NCBI GenBank assembly: GCA_964390955.1
Contig: CAYMKE010000010.1
Location: forward strand, 1 to 26,114
DNA: 26,114 bases
Direction: 5' to 3'
From: CAYMKE01 sp964390955
GTDB lineage: Bacteria > Bacteroidota > Bacteroidia > Bacteroidales > JBBRXJ01
The position numbers and the translations under genes are program-made. Shown here one piece after another: positions 1 through 7,763 of this stretch. The notes beneath the pieces are model-generated. The model was given only the letters and a program-made list of their open reading frames with translations, was not told the DNA's origin and did not search any database. Numbering within the stretch: the stretch's first letter is position 1; every line of letters starts with the position of its first letter.

Positions 1-35
1 TCTCGTGTGAGTTTAATAATTATTTTAATCATGCT

Positions 36-330
36 TGTTTCATATGTTTATATTTAAGTTACTAAGTTACTAAGTTAATTGAGTTAATTGAGTTAATTGA
101 GATTATCAGGTTATAATCATGCGCGTGTGTGTTAAAAGCCTTATCATGGAGGTTTCATATGTTTATATTTTATTTTTCAATGGTCATATGGAACCTCCTT
201 TTAGCTGGGATACAGTATTTTAATTGTGTTCGCCCAAATAATCATGCGCGTGTGTATTAAACGTATTAATATGGAGGTTTCATATGTTTTTTTTTTTAAT
301 GGTCAGATGGAGCTTGCAAGTAAAAAGTGT
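36..330. repeat. Dispersed intergenic repeat, copy 1 (two 124-bp subunits plus 9-mer tandem repeats)
   Basis: This stretch is closely similar to 7429-7735. It begins with a start-like core (tttcatatgtttatat) and a run of degenerate 9-mers (gttaattga, about 76-102). Two subunits follow, at about 115 and 239 (offset 124). Each starts with aatcatgcgcgtgtgt and contains ggaggtttcatatg. The first subunit also carries the near-inverted arm catatggaacctcc (arms 148-161 and 185-198, 13 of 14 matching). On the minus strand, AAGGAGG (194-200) lies 6 nt before an ATG opening a 5-codon mini-ORF (170-187, Met-Thr-Ile-Glu-Lys). Part of the repeat recurs upstream of trpG at the right end of the window. I recognise no known element; it may be a MITE/REP-like repeat. 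Confidence 0.8.
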
Positions 331-358
331 AAACTTTTTTTAGGACGAGGTATATTAA

Positions 359-685
359 AATTTAAATTCTAATAATAATGGTTTTGAAAAAAAAGGAGAT
401 GAATTAGAACTGAATGATTTTGGTGCTTATCCTTCTTCCGGTGAAGCTGACATTAAATTTGTAAATGATGCAAAAGATGCCGATATAATAAAAAACAAAC
501 CTGTAAATGCCATTGATTATGGTGTTAATATCGGAATAGGATATACAATTGGCCTATTTCAAATACAAGCAGCATATGGTTTAGGCTTAGGAAATACAAT
601 GCCAAAAACCAACGGTAAACTCCCAAAAGATAAAATACACAACACTACAATCCAATTGTCTTTAGGATATTTCTTAGAATTATAA
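359..685 (+). pseudogene. 3' remnant of an outer-membrane beta-barrel protein gene
   Basis: The frame is open from just after a TAA at 356-358 to a TAA at 683-685 and encodes 108 residues. No usable ATG exists until deep in the frame (only near GNTMPK). The translation has an acidic loop-like part (KKGDELELNDFGAYPS) and then alternating strands typical of the end of a barrel (IDYGVNIGIGYTIG, FQIQAAYGLGLG, IQLSLGYFLEL). Ending on alternating aromatic and aliphatic residues fits a Bacteroidota porin-family protein. The 5' part is missing and the sequence just upstream is repeat copy 1, so the gene was probably cut when the repeat arrived or by a later deletion. The barrel assignment comes from strand pattern only. 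Confidence 0.6.
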
Positions 686-907
686 CCATAGCATTCGATT
701 CCAAAAAGAGACTGACTGGAAGTCCTGCAGAAACAGAGTTTAAAAAGTTCCACAGAGACGGTTTAAATAAAGGGGATTACTAATGACGAATACAGCTAAA
801 CCTGCACATGCAATTGGCCACATTTGCTATAACGATAATTTATTTTAAGAACTCATGGCCTTTTTCAATATTTATTTACTTTTGTACTTGTTTTAAATAA
901 ATATATT
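686..907. other. Intergenic stretch before the protease gene
   Basis: I see no convincing gene here. A 21-codon frame from the ATG at about 783 has no recognisable features. The last 35 bases hold the probable promoter of the downstream S41 protease gene. Confidence 0.5.
877..884 (+). promoter_or_regulatory. Bacteroidota-type -7 box (TACTTTTG) for the S41 protease gene
   Basis: The sequence tacttttg matches the Bacteroidota -7 consensus TAnnTTTG and lies 23 nt before the ATG at 908, leaving a short leader. No clean TTTG -33 element is seen at the expected distance (the region reads ggccttttt), so the call rests on the -7 box and its position. Confidence 0.5.
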
Positions 908-2533
908 ATGATTAAATCAACTTTATATCGTCATTTTTTCCTTGTTTTATTGTTAACAATATTTTTCTCCGTTCCGGGTAAGTCACAATTTTACTTTAAT
1001 GAGCAATCGTTTAAACTCACAAAAGTCATCCAACTAATTGAAAACTATTATGTTGATACAACAGACAACAAAAAATTAGTGGAAATAGCGATCACAAAGA
1101 TGCTTAAAGAACTTGACCCGCATTCTTCCTATATTCCGAAAAAAAAGGTAAAAGAAGTAAATGAACCGCTTCAGGGAAGTTTTGAAGGAATTGGCATTAT
1201 GTTCAATATTTTAAATGACACAGTATATGTTATTTCTCCTATCTCCGGGGGGCCTTCTGAAAAAGTAGGCATTCAGGCAGGAGACAGGATTATCACTGTT
1301 GAGGGAGAAAACATAGCAGGCATTGACATTACTTCAAAAGGGGTAAGAGACAGGTTATTAGGCAAAAAAGGAACCAAAGTAAAAGTAGGCATCAAACGAA
1401 AAAGGGTTGACGGATTGATTTATTTTACCATTACACGCGACAAAATCCCAATCCATAGTTTGGATGCAGCATATATGATTGATGAAAACATTGGGTATAT
1501 TAAACTAAACAGATTTTCCAAAACTACGCTTGATGAGTTTACAAAAGCTATTGACAGCCTTCAGACCAACAATAACTTTCAACACCTTCTGCTTGACCTT
1601 ACAGGCAATGGCGGGGGATATCTTGAAATGGCCATCCGGTTGGCAGACCAATTTCTGAATGATGCAAAGCGTATTGTATATACTCAGGGTGTGAACAGCC
1701 CCAGGCAAGATTTTAATGCAACACCTTTCGGAAACTTTGATGAGGGAAAGGTTGTTATTATGCTTGATGAAGGGTCTGCATCAGCAAGCGAGATAGTCTC
1801 AGGCGCTATACAGGATTGGGACAGAGGCGTGATTGTTGGAAGAAGGTCGTTTGGTAAAGGATTGGTGCAACGACAATTCGAACTGCAAGACAGCTCTATG
1901 ATCCGGTTGACAGTTGCAAAATATTATACCCCCACGGGACGATTAATACAAAAAAGCTATGACAAAGGATATAAAAAATACAGGCAGGAAATCTCAGACC
2001 GTTATGAACATGATCAATTAGTAAATAAAGACAGCATTCAATTTCCGGATTCACTCAAATATACAACCCTTGTAAATAAACGTGTTGTATATGGAGGGGG
2101 AGGAATTATGCCCGATGTTTTTGTGCCGGTAGACACCAACAAGATGAATGATTATTACAGGGATATATTAAGCAACAGCATTCTGTATAAATTTGTATTG
2201 AATTATGTTGATGAACACCGCAAAGAATTATTATCCCAACATCCTTCCGTACCAGATTTTATTGAAAATTACACAGTAAACGATCCTTTACTGGATGAAT
2301 TAAAATCATATGCATCAGAAGAAGGAGTGGAAACAGAGGAAGAAGAGTTTAAAGAAGTCAAAGACGATTTGTCATTTTATACTAAAGCATATATTGCAAG
2401 GGATTTATGGGACATTAATGCATTTTATCAAATTGTAAACAAACGGAATGATATTTTCCTTAAAGCTAAAAATATTCTGCAGGACGATGCATTGTATCAG
2501 GGGATTTTGCAGGGGAAAATACCCGGGCAATAA
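908..2533 (+). CDS. S41 family carboxy-terminal processing peptidase
   Basis: A 541-residue exported serine protease of the CtpA/Prc/Tsp family, which cleaves near the C-termini of periplasmic proteins. The N-terminus is a signal peptide (MIKSTLYRHFFLVLLL, ending near GKSQ, about residue 27). A PDZ domain at about 90-170 includes the carboxylate-binding-type sequence FEGIGIMF and a later QAGDRIITVEGENI. The S41 core carries LDLTGNGGGYL and the catalytic dyad: Ser292 in EGSASASEI and Lys317 in FGKGLVQ, 25 residues apart as in the family, with Gln321 following. A C-terminal extension of about 180 residues ends with an acidic stretch (VETEEEEFKEVKDD) and a helical tail, as in many Bacteroidota members. 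It stands alone in its orientation, with its own promoter box. The family call is firm; the substrate is unknown. Confidence 0.95.
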   Translation: MIKSTLYRHFFLVLLLTIFFSVPGKSQFYFNEQSFKLTKVIQLIENYYVDTTDNKKLVEIAITKMLKELDPHSSYIPKKKVKEVNEPLQGSFEGIGIMFNILNDTVYVISPISGGPSEKVGIQAGDRIITVEGENIAGIDITSKGVRDRLLGKKGTKVKVGIKRKRVDGLIYFTITRDKIPIHSLDAAYMIDENIGYIKLNRFSKTTLDEFTKAIDSLQTNNNFQHLLLDLTGNGGGYLEMAIRLADQFLNDAKRIVYTQGVNSPRQDFNATPFGNFDEGKVVIMLDEGSASASEIVSGAIQDWDRGVIVGRRSFGKGLVQRQFELQDSSMIRLTVAKYYTPTGRLIQKSYDKGYKKYRQEISDRYEHDQLVNKDSIQFPDSLKYTTLVNKRVVYGGGGIMPDVFVPVDTNKMNDYYRDILSNSILYKFVLNYVDEHRKELLSQHPSVPDFIENYTVNDPLLDELKSYASEEGVETEEEEFKEVKDDLSFYTKAYIARDLWDINAFYQIVNKRNDIFLKAKNILQDDALYQGILQGKIPGQ

Positions 2534-2570
2534 TTTTTTAATGGTTAAAACCTAAAACAGGAAAATTAAA

Positions 2571-2643
2571 TTAATAACGATGTTTGATTTTTAATTAAGT
2601 CATTGTATATATGATATTTTTGTTATATTTGTATCGTTAATAA
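2571..2643. promoter_or_regulatory. Inverted repeat and promoter-like box before the transposase remnant
   Basis: ttaataacgat (2571-2581) and atcgttaataa (2633-2643) form an inverted repeat matching at 10 of 11 positions. Between them is TATATTTG (2624-2631), a good TAnnTTTG box, with ATTG (2602-2605) 18 nt upstream as a partial -33 element. The arms could be part of an insertion-sequence end or an operator; I cannot distinguish these. Confidence 0.35.
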
Positions 2644-2654
2644 ATATAATAACT

Positions 2655-3071
2655 ATGTCATATATTATTGAACAAAAAATTAAAGGACGGACTTATCTTT
2701 ATAAAGTAGAAGCATATTGGGATAAGGAAAAAAAGCAGTCCAGACAAAAACGGACATATATTGGTCCAAAAAAATCAAAAAATAAAAAACCTGTTCAATC
2801 TATAAAAGCCAATATTGTCCATAAAAATTATGGCAATGTTTTTTTATTAAATAAATTAGCGGAAAGAACAGGACTCAAAGGAATTTTAGAGAAGTGTTTT
2901 CCTTCGCAGTATAAAGAATTACTAGCATTGGCATTTTATGAAATATCCGAAGCCAATCCGTTATATTTATTTCCGTATTGGCTGGAGGAAAACTATTTGC
3001 CTAATGTTAAGAAGATGGATTCATCTTCAATATCAAAATTTTGTGACGAGTTATATGTTTTCTATTTATAA
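2655..3071 (+). pseudogene. Truncated IS1634-like (IS4 superfamily) transposase, N-terminal part
   Basis: 138 residues resembling the N-terminus of IS1634-type transposases: YLYKVEAYWDKEKKQSRQKRTYIG is followed by a lysine-rich linker and a segment (LLALAFYEISEANPLYLFPYWLEE, then SSSISKFCDEL) that precedes the DDE domain in full-length relatives of about 550 residues. The DDE catalytic domain is absent, so this remnant should be inactive. The frame ends at a TAA near 3071. In the next frame, 3060-3135 continues as SIYNKGEKDDISDKEIQDLM and stops, which looks like coding sequence joined by a frameshift or deletion. No second transposase fragment is present in the window. The family call is from sequence resemblance. 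Confidence 0.65.
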
Positions 3072-3184
3072 TAAAGGTGAAAAAGATGATATTTCGGATA
3101 AAGAAATTCAGGATTTGATGAAGGAAATTCCTTGATATTATATTGTGAATAAACTGCTTGCATACACACGAGCAAGGGTAGCTC

Positions 3185-3209
3185 CGCACAAGTGAAAAAC
3201 ACTTGCGCG
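3185..3209. terminator. Hairpin, possible terminator or insertion-sequence end
   Basis: caagtg (3189-3194), loop aaaaa, cacttg (3200-3205) form a perfect 6-bp stem. Three more outer pairs follow beyond one A/C mismatch (3185-3187 with 3207-3209). It lies about 80 nt beyond the stop of the 398-aa minus-strand gene and after the transposase remnant. No clear T-run follows on either strand, so terminator function is uncertain. Confidence 0.3.
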
Positions 3210-3287
3210 ATAGGGGTGATTTCACTGTTCTGATTTTAAACCTGTTTTATATTGTAAAGTTAATTTTTCAAATCATTTTTTCAAATC

Positions 3288-4484
3288 TTATTCACTTTCG
3301 CCATAAACATATTTTAGTCCCAGTATCACCGCATGTATCTGATGTTGTGTAACGTCTATCCTTAGATACGGGCAATTCCTGCAGTTCATGATCCCGCCTT
3401 TTGCCAAAGGATCATTTGTATTATTCCGTTTTAAGAATGCGTTAGGAATGGGGCCGACAACCTGCCACCGGGTCAATTTTTTTAATCCCCTGTCAATCAC
3501 CATTTTAAATTTACATGCTGCTTTTTCATTGTTTTCTAAACGAGCTATTTCATAGGCTGTAATAATACCTTCCTGGGCATAGGCTGTATTTTTTCTCCGC
3601 CACAATGTATGATGAGTATCTATCATCCAGTACGCTAATTCTATAATCCTCTCGGCATAACGACTTCCCCATCCCATGTGGTATATTTCAGAAAATGCCA
3701 TACTTCCCCATTGGTAAAATCCTTTGGTTACAGGACTATCCTTTTCTTCCTGCCTGGCCTGCTCAACGTATTCGCGATACATAGAATCAGCCGAAGCAAT
3801 AATTTGTTGTTTTAATTGTTTTGCCCCCAGATAACGCGCTGCTTTGGCCATTACCAACAGTGATTCGCCGTCAAAATATGGAGAGCTTCCAGTTATTGTT
3901 CTTTCACCATTCTGTATATTATAGGTTTTACTAAACAAACCATTATTGTTTCTGAGTGATAAAAGAAAACGGAAGTACTGGTTAAATAATGAATCATGTT
4001 GATATAAACCGGGATCGTGTTGAATTGTTTGCAGAAATTCAATATATGCCAGGCAGACCAGTGCTACAGTTCCGGTTTTCCCAATGTATTGGTCCGGGTA
4101 AGTAATGTATCTCCTGTTTTTCGTAATTGTATCAAATACAGAATATTTTTCAAAAAATGAAAATCCTTTTTCCAGTGCATCGCGTGTTTGTGGTGTCGGA
4201 TGGTGTTTATGCAACAGTGATACCCCCCATAAAGCTCCTGCCTGCCTGACCTGTGAGTCATTATCATCAAATGTTTTGTTCACAAAATCATAAGCATAAT
4301 TAAAATTCCCCTCTTCTTTTTGGTTGTTCAGCATAAATGCTTTTCCTGATTCCAAAGATTCGTTTAAAATATCACTGTTAAGTGTTGTGATATAAAAACG
4401 GGGATTGAACTTTATTAAATAAATAGCTATACCAATGAATACTAAGAGGATTGCAGGTATGATGAGTTTTTTAAAGATTTTCAT
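3288..4484 (-). CDS. Membrane-anchored protein, probable alpha/alpha-toroid fold, function unknown (paralogue of the next gene)
   Basis: 398 residues with an N-terminal hydrophobic anchor (about 7-25, LIIPAILLVFIGIAIYLI) and the rest probably outside the cytoplasm. The body is helical, with motifs also found in the neighbouring 441-aa protein: GNFNYAYD, then QVRQAG (about residues 60-82), WGSMAFSEIYHMGWGSRYA in the middle, and RIDVTQH (375-381) near the end. This recurrent helical-hairpin layout resembles toroid proteins (terpene-cyclase, LanC or six-hairpin glycosidase folds), but no catalytic signature of those families is evident. Just before the last motif is a CRNC pair (Cys368, Cys371) that the paralogue lacks. 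It is probably co-transcribed with the genes upstream (66-nt gap). I do not recognise a function. Confidence 0.75.
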   Translation of the reverse strand: MKIFKKLIIPAILLVFIGIAIYLIKFNPRFYITTLNSDILNESLESGKAFMLNNQKEEGNFNYAYDFVNKTFDDNDSQVRQAGALWGVSLLHKHHPTPQTRDALEKGFSFFEKYSVFDTITKNRRYITYPDQYIGKTGTVALVCLAYIEFLQTIQHDPGLYQHDSLFNQYFRFLLSLRNNNGLFSKTYNIQNGERTITGSSPYFDGESLLVMAKAARYLGAKQLKQQIIASADSMYREYVEQARQEEKDSPVTKGFYQWGSMAFSEIYHMGWGSRYAERIIELAYWMIDTHHTLWRRKNTAYAQEGIITAYEIARLENNEKAACKFKMVIDRGLKKLTRWQVVGPIPNAFLKRNNTNDPLAKGGIMNCRNCPYLRIDVTQHQIHAVILGLKYVYGESE

Positions 4485-4550
4485 GATATCATTATAGTTA
4501 ATATTTTAAAATTTTATTTATTTGTTTATATTTTATTCAATCTGTAATCC

Positions 4551-5876
4551 TTATTCCCAATTCATATATTTCACTCCCCTGATCATAGCTGAAATGGCAT
4601 GTTGTGTGTTGTCAATTCTGATTTTCGATTCATGAAGGCTTCTTTTGAATCCGCCAATGGCTGGTGATTGATGATGTTCAGGGCCGTCTTCTGAAAATTG
4701 CAATTTCATTAACCAATGATATGCCAGTTTAGATCTCTGTATGTATTTCTTTTCTAAAGAATTATTTCCGGTTTTTCGTGCCACTGGTATAGCATCACCA
4801 AGCCCTTCAAAAGTAGTGGATGTAAATACAGTCGGCAGCCCGTCGAAACTACCATACACCAGACGGCCAGGGTCTAAATTCTGCCGTCGCAAGCTGCTGT
4901 TGCACATTTTAAATACAAAATCAGCATATTTTTCATTTCCTGTGATATGATACATTTCGGAAAAAGCAGAGGCAGTCCAGGGAATGAATGCCGTGTTATG
5001 CCACCATTTCCGTTTTGTTTTATAAAAATTAAATGCTTTTTTGATGCTTTCATGATATTTTTCATCTCCAAATGTTTTGTACATCAAAGCCAGTGCAAGC
5101 ATGGCTTCGCCAGGGTAAATATTAGATTCCCATCCGCTGTTTTTCTCAAAATGATAGTCTCCACGGTACATATAAGTACTTTTATATTGTCCTGTTCCAT
5201 AATAATCCTGGAGGTGTAAGATCATATTGGCAAGTTTTATTAGATCCTGATCATACAATGTATCGTGTGTCATCTGTTTTATTTTAACCATTGCCAGCAT
5301 GGGCAATGAAATACCGCCCAATTTAGCTTTTTGCTTATATAAAAAATATGCTTTTTCATTGTTCATCATTTGTTTATACCGCATCAGGTATTCAATGTTT
5401 TTTCGTGCAGCTTCCAGGTAAGCAAAGTCATTGGTTACTTCATATACAAGGGCCAATGAATACGCAGTACCAGCCTGTCGTAAAAAATTATCTTCATATA
5501 CAGGGCTGTATTCATTTGTCTCCGGGTCATACCAATAATTAAAACGACCGCTTGATTCCTGCATTTTAAGTATCCAATCTGCCCCGGAGGTAATGGATTG
5601 CATCAGCTTTTCTTTTGTAATGGCATTGATTATTGTTTGATCAGGTTTGGGCTCAAACACAGAATGCGTTATCCTGTCTATTTCCAATTTTATGGCAAGT
5701 TGTTGCACGGAATCCGGAAGGTGATGCCAATAACGGACATATTTATTGTTGTTTTTAAGGATTGAATACGAAATAAATAATCCAATACCTAGCATCAAGA
5801 CCACCAATAACAACCATTTTTTCCACGTCATAATGTTACATTTTAATGAGAAACTGTTATATCTATATTTTTTCAT
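4551..5876 (-). CDS. Membrane-anchored protein, probable alpha/alpha-toroid fold, function unknown
   Basis: 441 residues from the longest start. A start at Met16 (5831; MTWKKWLLLVVLMLGIG) would put the membrane anchor at the very N-terminus and remove the 14-nt overlap with the upstream gene, so it is equally likely or better. After the anchor and a linker come helical repeats with SGRFNYWYD, NFLRQAGTAYSLALVYE, NIYPGEAMLALALMY, TASAFSEMYHITGNEKYA and, near the end, RIDNTQHAISAMIRGVKY (Asp422, His426). The order and spacing of these motifs match the 398-aa protein downstream, so the pair arose by duplication. The conserved Arg-Ile-Asp, Gln-His and Glu-x-Tyr-His residues suggest an active or binding site rather than plain scaffolding, but the substrate cannot be inferred. 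Confidence 0.75.
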   Translation of the reverse strand: MKKYRYNSFSLKCNIMTWKKWLLLVVLMLGIGLFISYSILKNNNKYVRYWHHLPDSVQQLAIKLEIDRITHSVFEPKPDQTIINAITKEKLMQSITSGADWILKMQESSGRFNYWYDPETNEYSPVYEDNFLRQAGTAYSLALVYEVTNDFAYLEAARKNIEYLMRYKQMMNNEKAYFLYKQKAKLGGISLPMLAMVKIKQMTHDTLYDQDLIKLANMILHLQDYYGTGQYKSTYMYRGDYHFEKNSGWESNIYPGEAMLALALMYKTFGDEKYHESIKKAFNFYKTKRKWWHNTAFIPWTASAFSEMYHITGNEKYADFVFKMCNSSLRRQNLDPGRLVYGSFDGLPTVFTSTTFEGLGDAIPVARKTGNNSLEKKYIQRSKLAYHWLMKLQFSEDGPEHHQSPAIGGFKRSLHESKIRIDNTQHAISAMIRGVKYMNWE

Positions 5877-6441
5877 TTTCAGGATAAATATTTTTTCTTA
5901 AAAATGTTTTTTTGTTGATATTAATATTTTGTTGCCCGCTTTTTAATTTTTTTGATAAATGTTCATCATCCAGGTTATATTCCAGCGCGATATAGTGATT
6001 ATCATCCAGTTGGTACTGATCCGGGGTTAATTTTAAATCCAATTCATTTCCAATAATATAAAACGATTCAGTTCCGAATAAACCCTGAAGGTCGTCAACT
6101 GTTTGTACATTGCCTGCACGGGTTATCAATTGGCTTCGGCCCTGGATTGGTGAGACTACTGTTTCAGCCATGGCCAATAATTTATCATCACCAAAGACAT
6201 CTGCATCCGGCATTGTTAATGTAATTTTTCCGGTTTCCTTACTAATCACAATGGCTTGTGAATACATATCTATGAATTGCAATTGATCGGAAGCGCTAAT
6301 TATATCTCCTGGTGATAATTGTTTTCCGGTTGACATATTTGTGATTTTCCCTTTGACCCGGATAATATGGTATTGTTCACCTTGAGATTTCGCATTTATT
6401 ACAATAAAAATACATGCAAAAAGGATGAATTTTTTTTTCAT
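5863..6441 (-). CDS. Exported FecR-like small protein
   Basis: 192 residues with a signal peptide (MKKKFILFACIFIVINAKSQ, cleavage near residue 20). Residues 24-80 read IIRVKGKITNMSTGKQLSPG, then a GD-I, a D-Q-L-F-x-D and a strand pair ending in an IVISKETGKITL-like hairpin. This is the FecR-like beta pattern seen in small periplasmic proteins of Bacteroidota. The rest is hydrophilic, with VVSPIQGRSQLITRAG and a C-terminal lysine- and asparagine-rich tail. It lies just downstream of the caspase-like remnant and overlaps the next gene by 14 nt if that gene's longest start is used, which suggests one operon. From memory, similar proteins sit next to caspase-like genes in other Bacteroidota, so it may have been the partner of the decayed gene. 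No enzymatic motif is seen. Confidence 0.65.
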   Translation of the reverse strand: MKKKFILFACIFIVINAKSQGEQYHIIRVKGKITNMSTGKQLSPGDIISASDQLQFIDMYSQAIVISKETGKITLTMPDADVFGDDKLLAMAETVVSPIQGRSQLITRAGNVQTVDDLQGLFGTESFYIIGNELDLKLTPDQYQLDDNHYIALEYNLDDEHLSKKLKSGQQNININKKTFLRKNIYPENEKI

Positions 6442-6481
6442 TATATTTGGATTAGGGTTATTAAATTCAATATTCTATAAA

Positions 6482-6860
6482 TTATTTCCTAATGAAAACA
6501 AATTCTCCGCTTTCGTCTCCTGCTTGCTGAATGGTTCCGTGCTGGGGTACATTATTGCTATTATTAAAACCGCAGTATGAAATTCTGAAAACATTTTTTC
6601 GAAGGTAATATATTTTTCCGGATTTTCAACCAATCGTTTATTAAGATATTTTATAAAAACGCTTTTATCCGACACTTCCTTTAACGTGCCGCTAGTCATA
6701 GCTTTACGACTGGGTAAGTCAAACAGTTTATTAATGTCCTTTCCCATTGAATTGAATGCTGCCCTGGTTTTAAATATCCCACCACTAAAGCAGGCTCAGC
6801 TATAAGAAACGTATGCCTGGGTTTTATACTGCTTATAACGGAAGTTCCGAGGATTTTATC
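6482..6860 (-). pseudogene. Caspase-like (peptidase C14) gene remnant with two frameshifts
   Basis: Three frames joined in order give a recognisable C-terminal caspase domain. Frame one (6860 down to about 6798) reads SVISSIKPRHTFLIA. One base is lost in the expected Asp codon, which creates a TGA at 6796-6798. Frame two (6795 to about 6568) begins ACFSGGIFKTRAAFNS, with the catalytic-type Cys at 6790-6792, and continues through LPSRKAMTSGTLKEVSDKS and ITFEKMFSEFHTAV. A second base is lost in the T-run at 6564-6570. Frame three reads NNSNNVPQHGTIQQAG, then DESGEFVFIRK, and stops at 6482-6484. The upstream half with the catalytic His is missing. The tail matches the usual end of bacterial caspase-like proteins, where GD.GG.F.F precedes the terminus. 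A 90-aa frame starting at the ATG at 6745-6747 is only part of this remnant. Confidence 0.8.
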
Positions 6861-7053
6861 TCAAAAAAAATCTAAAAAGACTACGAATAAAGAAATTTAA
6901 CTAAAAAGCCAAAAAACATGTAGCTAAGAATTAATTTTCAAAAATAATTGCTTAAATATTTTCTTGCCGCCATAAACAAGCACCGTTAAAAGAAAATTTT
7001 GGCATTGAATGCGTTATGTTTGTTGGTGATAAGGGTATGATTAAATATTATAT

Positions 7054-7437
7054 TTATTTCTCTTTCTTTTTTTCTTTTTTCTCATCCTCTTTCTCCTTTT
7101 CTTTTTCTTTCTCAATCTCCCCCTCTATCCAGCTTAGCCTGTTGATCACACTGTCATATATTACGTTTAATTTTTTAGGGTTATGGGTTATATAATAGTT
7201 CATTGTGGTATCAAACTGTTTTTTACTTACATTATATTTGTCGAAAATATCGGTATATAATGCTGTGTCTGATTGTTCGTAGCGGGGGGGCAATGTTTTA
7301 ATTTTATACATAACATCTGCAATATGAATATCAACAAGCATGTTTATCATTTTTTTGTCTTCTATCTTATATGAAGGCCTTTCACTGCATTGTGTTGCCA
7401 GAAAAATAAAAAAAAGAAAAATGATTGCTTGTTTCAT
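7054..7437 (-). CDS. DUF4296 domain lipoprotein
   Basis: 127 residues. The N-terminus is a lipoprotein-type signal (MKQAIIFLFFIFLATQC, Cys17; Gln at -1 makes the lipobox imperfect). Residues 28-102 fit DUF4296, a Bacteroidota family of unknown function: MINMLVDIHIADVMY, then a YTDIFDKYNVSKKQFDTTMN motif, YYITHNPKKL and IYDSVINRL. The last 20 residues are a charged Lys/Glu tract (EKEKEKEKEDEKKEKKKEK), an uncommon low-complexity extension. It is a single gene whose start codon sits in the tttcatatgttta core of repeat copy 2, so its translation start region is shared with the repeat family. Confidence 0.8.
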   Translation of the reverse strand: MKQAIIFLFFIFLATQCSERPSYKIEDKKMINMLVDIHIADVMYKIKTLPPRYEQSDTALYTDIFDKYNVSKKQFDTTMNYYITHNPKKLNVIYDSVINRLSWIEGEIEKEKEKEKEDEKKEKKKEK

Positions 7438-7735
7438 ATGTTTAAATTTAAGTTACTAAGTTACTAAGTTTGTAGGTTGATTAAGTTGATTAAGTTAATT
7501 GAGTTGTTTGAGATAATCATGTGCGTGTGTGTTAAAAACCTTATCATGGGTGTTTCATATGTTTATATTTTAATTTTCAATGGTCATATGGAACCTCCTT
7601 TTATCTGGAATACAGTGTTTTAGTTGTGTTCGCCCAAATAATCATGCGCGTGTGTGTCAAAAGCTTTGTCATGGAGGTTTCATCTGTTTATTTTTAAGTT
7701 AATTAAGTTAATTGAGTTGATTGAGTTGATTGAGG
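7429..7735. repeat. Dispersed intergenic repeat, copy 2
   Basis: Aligns with 36-330 in the same order: start-like core, 9-mer run (7463-7512: gttgattaa, gttaattga), subunit at about 7516, second subunit at about 7640 (offset 124, as in copy 1), then a further 9-mer run (about 7697-7733). The left arm of the palindrome has drifted (gggtgtttcatatg) while the right arm catatggaacctcc is intact. The minus-strand AAGGAGG (7594-7600) and mini-ORF (7570-7587, Met-Thr-Ile-Glu-Asn) are kept despite other differences. The left end contains the start codon of the DUF4296 lipoprotein gene. Confidence 0.8.
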
Positions 7736-7763
7736 CATGTGCGATTTGAGGGATTTCTCCGAT

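Noticed and set aside
1..45. Start of another lipoprotein gene on the minus strand (ATGAAACAAGC as in the DUF4296 gene)
   Set aside because: The frame hits a TGA at codon 5, so only the start region is shared, consistent with repeat sequence rather than a gene.
55..330. Possible CRISPR array because of repeated short units
   Set aside because: The units are contiguous 9-mers and two 124-bp direct repeats. There are no regular unique spacers and no cas genes.
559..753. 64-codon minus-strand frame
   Set aside because: It runs against the outer-membrane barrel remnant, whose plus-strand translation is clearly protein-like.
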